DNA from: Streptomyces sp. GQFP
GTDB taxonomy: Bacteria; Actinomycetota; Actinomycetes; Streptomycetales; Streptomycetaceae
Reading direction: 5' to 3'
DNA length: 64,000 nt
Assembly (NCBI RefSeq): GCF_021545335.1
Contig: NZ_CP089312.1
Span: forward strand, 2,294,001 to 2,358,000
Below, in pieces: positions 63,883 to 64,000 of this stretch (positions within the stretch are counted from its first letter, which is position 1; each line of letters starts with the position of its first letter). Made by a program: the position numbers and the translations under genes. The notes beneath the pieces were generated by a model, which was not told where the DNA came from, ran no database searches, and saw only the letters and a list, made by a program, of their open reading frames with translations.

Positions 63883-64000
63883 CCACAGATGCTCGCGTCC
63901 ACTGTGCAGTTCTCAAACAACGACCAACCACCCACCACCCCACCCCTAACGGGACGAGTTCACTGGGGTCGGCACTGAAGGCAGCCATACCGGCCGTACC
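63883..64000 (-). other. Part of the 16S-23S spacer
   Basis: 118 nt upstream of 23S. No tRNA is visible, as expected for Streptomyces rRNA operons. CAGTGGACGCGAGCATCTGT and its counterpart at 60746-60755 (CAGTGGACGCGAGCAA) are likely halves of the 23S processing stem. The 16S gene must lie outside the window. Confidence 0.8.

Overview
The window looks like a Streptomyces chromosome. Base composition is uniformly very GC-rich with strong third-position G/C, GTG starts and 4-nt stop/start overlaps are common, and gene content matches the Streptomyces core: gluR-gluK/gluABCD, recA-recX, clgR-cinA-pgsA-rimO-RodZ-like-ftsK, the osaA/osaB/osaC osmoadaptation cluster and an rRNA operon. From memory, the order from about 17.9 kb to the right edge resembles the S. 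coelicolor SCO5746-SCO5779 neighbourhood. No database search was run.

Region 1 (1-17.2 kb) is accessory and visibly decaying. It starts with a transposase remnant. A membrane-protein gene diverges from a KhtT/KhtU-like cation:proton antiporter pair in which each gene has a single-base frameshift. The antiporter end is fused tail-to-tail with a double-domain esterase gene that has lost its own end. An intact ABC transporter plus NarL-type two-component system (4.3-8.1 kb) follows. Then comes a mosaic of three unrelated gene scraps (EEP nuclease, WD40, RidA), a caspase-family protease gene divergent from an unrecognised gene, a serine-recombinase tail, and a vanadium-haloperoxidase-like gene bracketed by two inverted copies of a ~205-bp element, one of them next to an IS4-type transposase remnant. 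A complete Ser/Thr kinase with a beta-propeller sits beside a relative that has lost its kinase domain.

Region 2 (17.4-28 kb) holds a MazG-like hydrolase, a TAXI-type binding protein, the glutamate two-component system GluK/GluR divergent from the glutamate ABC importer gluABCD, an FAD monooxygenase, and a cysteine dioxygenase-rhodanese pair preceded by a tiny Cys-containing leader peptide that suggests attenuation by cysteine.

Region 3 (28-50 kb) is genome maintenance and membrane biology: recX-recA with a LexA-type box, an AI-2E/PerM exporter-like protein, DUF3046, an alpha/alpha-toroid-like protein, azlCD under an AraC-type regulator, the giant helicase lhr, nei, an SDR, clgR, cinA, pgsA, rimO, a RodZ-like protein and ftsK. 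Region 4 (50-59.6 kb) is the osaB/osaA/osaC osmotic-stress signalling cluster, with a very long HAMP array in OsaA. Region 5 (59.6-64 kb) has tRNA-Thr(GGU), a shortened DegT-like protein, and 5S and 23S rRNA on the minus strand; the 16S gene must lie beyond the right edge.

The parts most worth following up are the caspase/unknown gene pair, the inverted-repeat-bracketed haloperoxidase with covarying hairpins, the gene-scrap mosaic, and the cysteine leader peptide.
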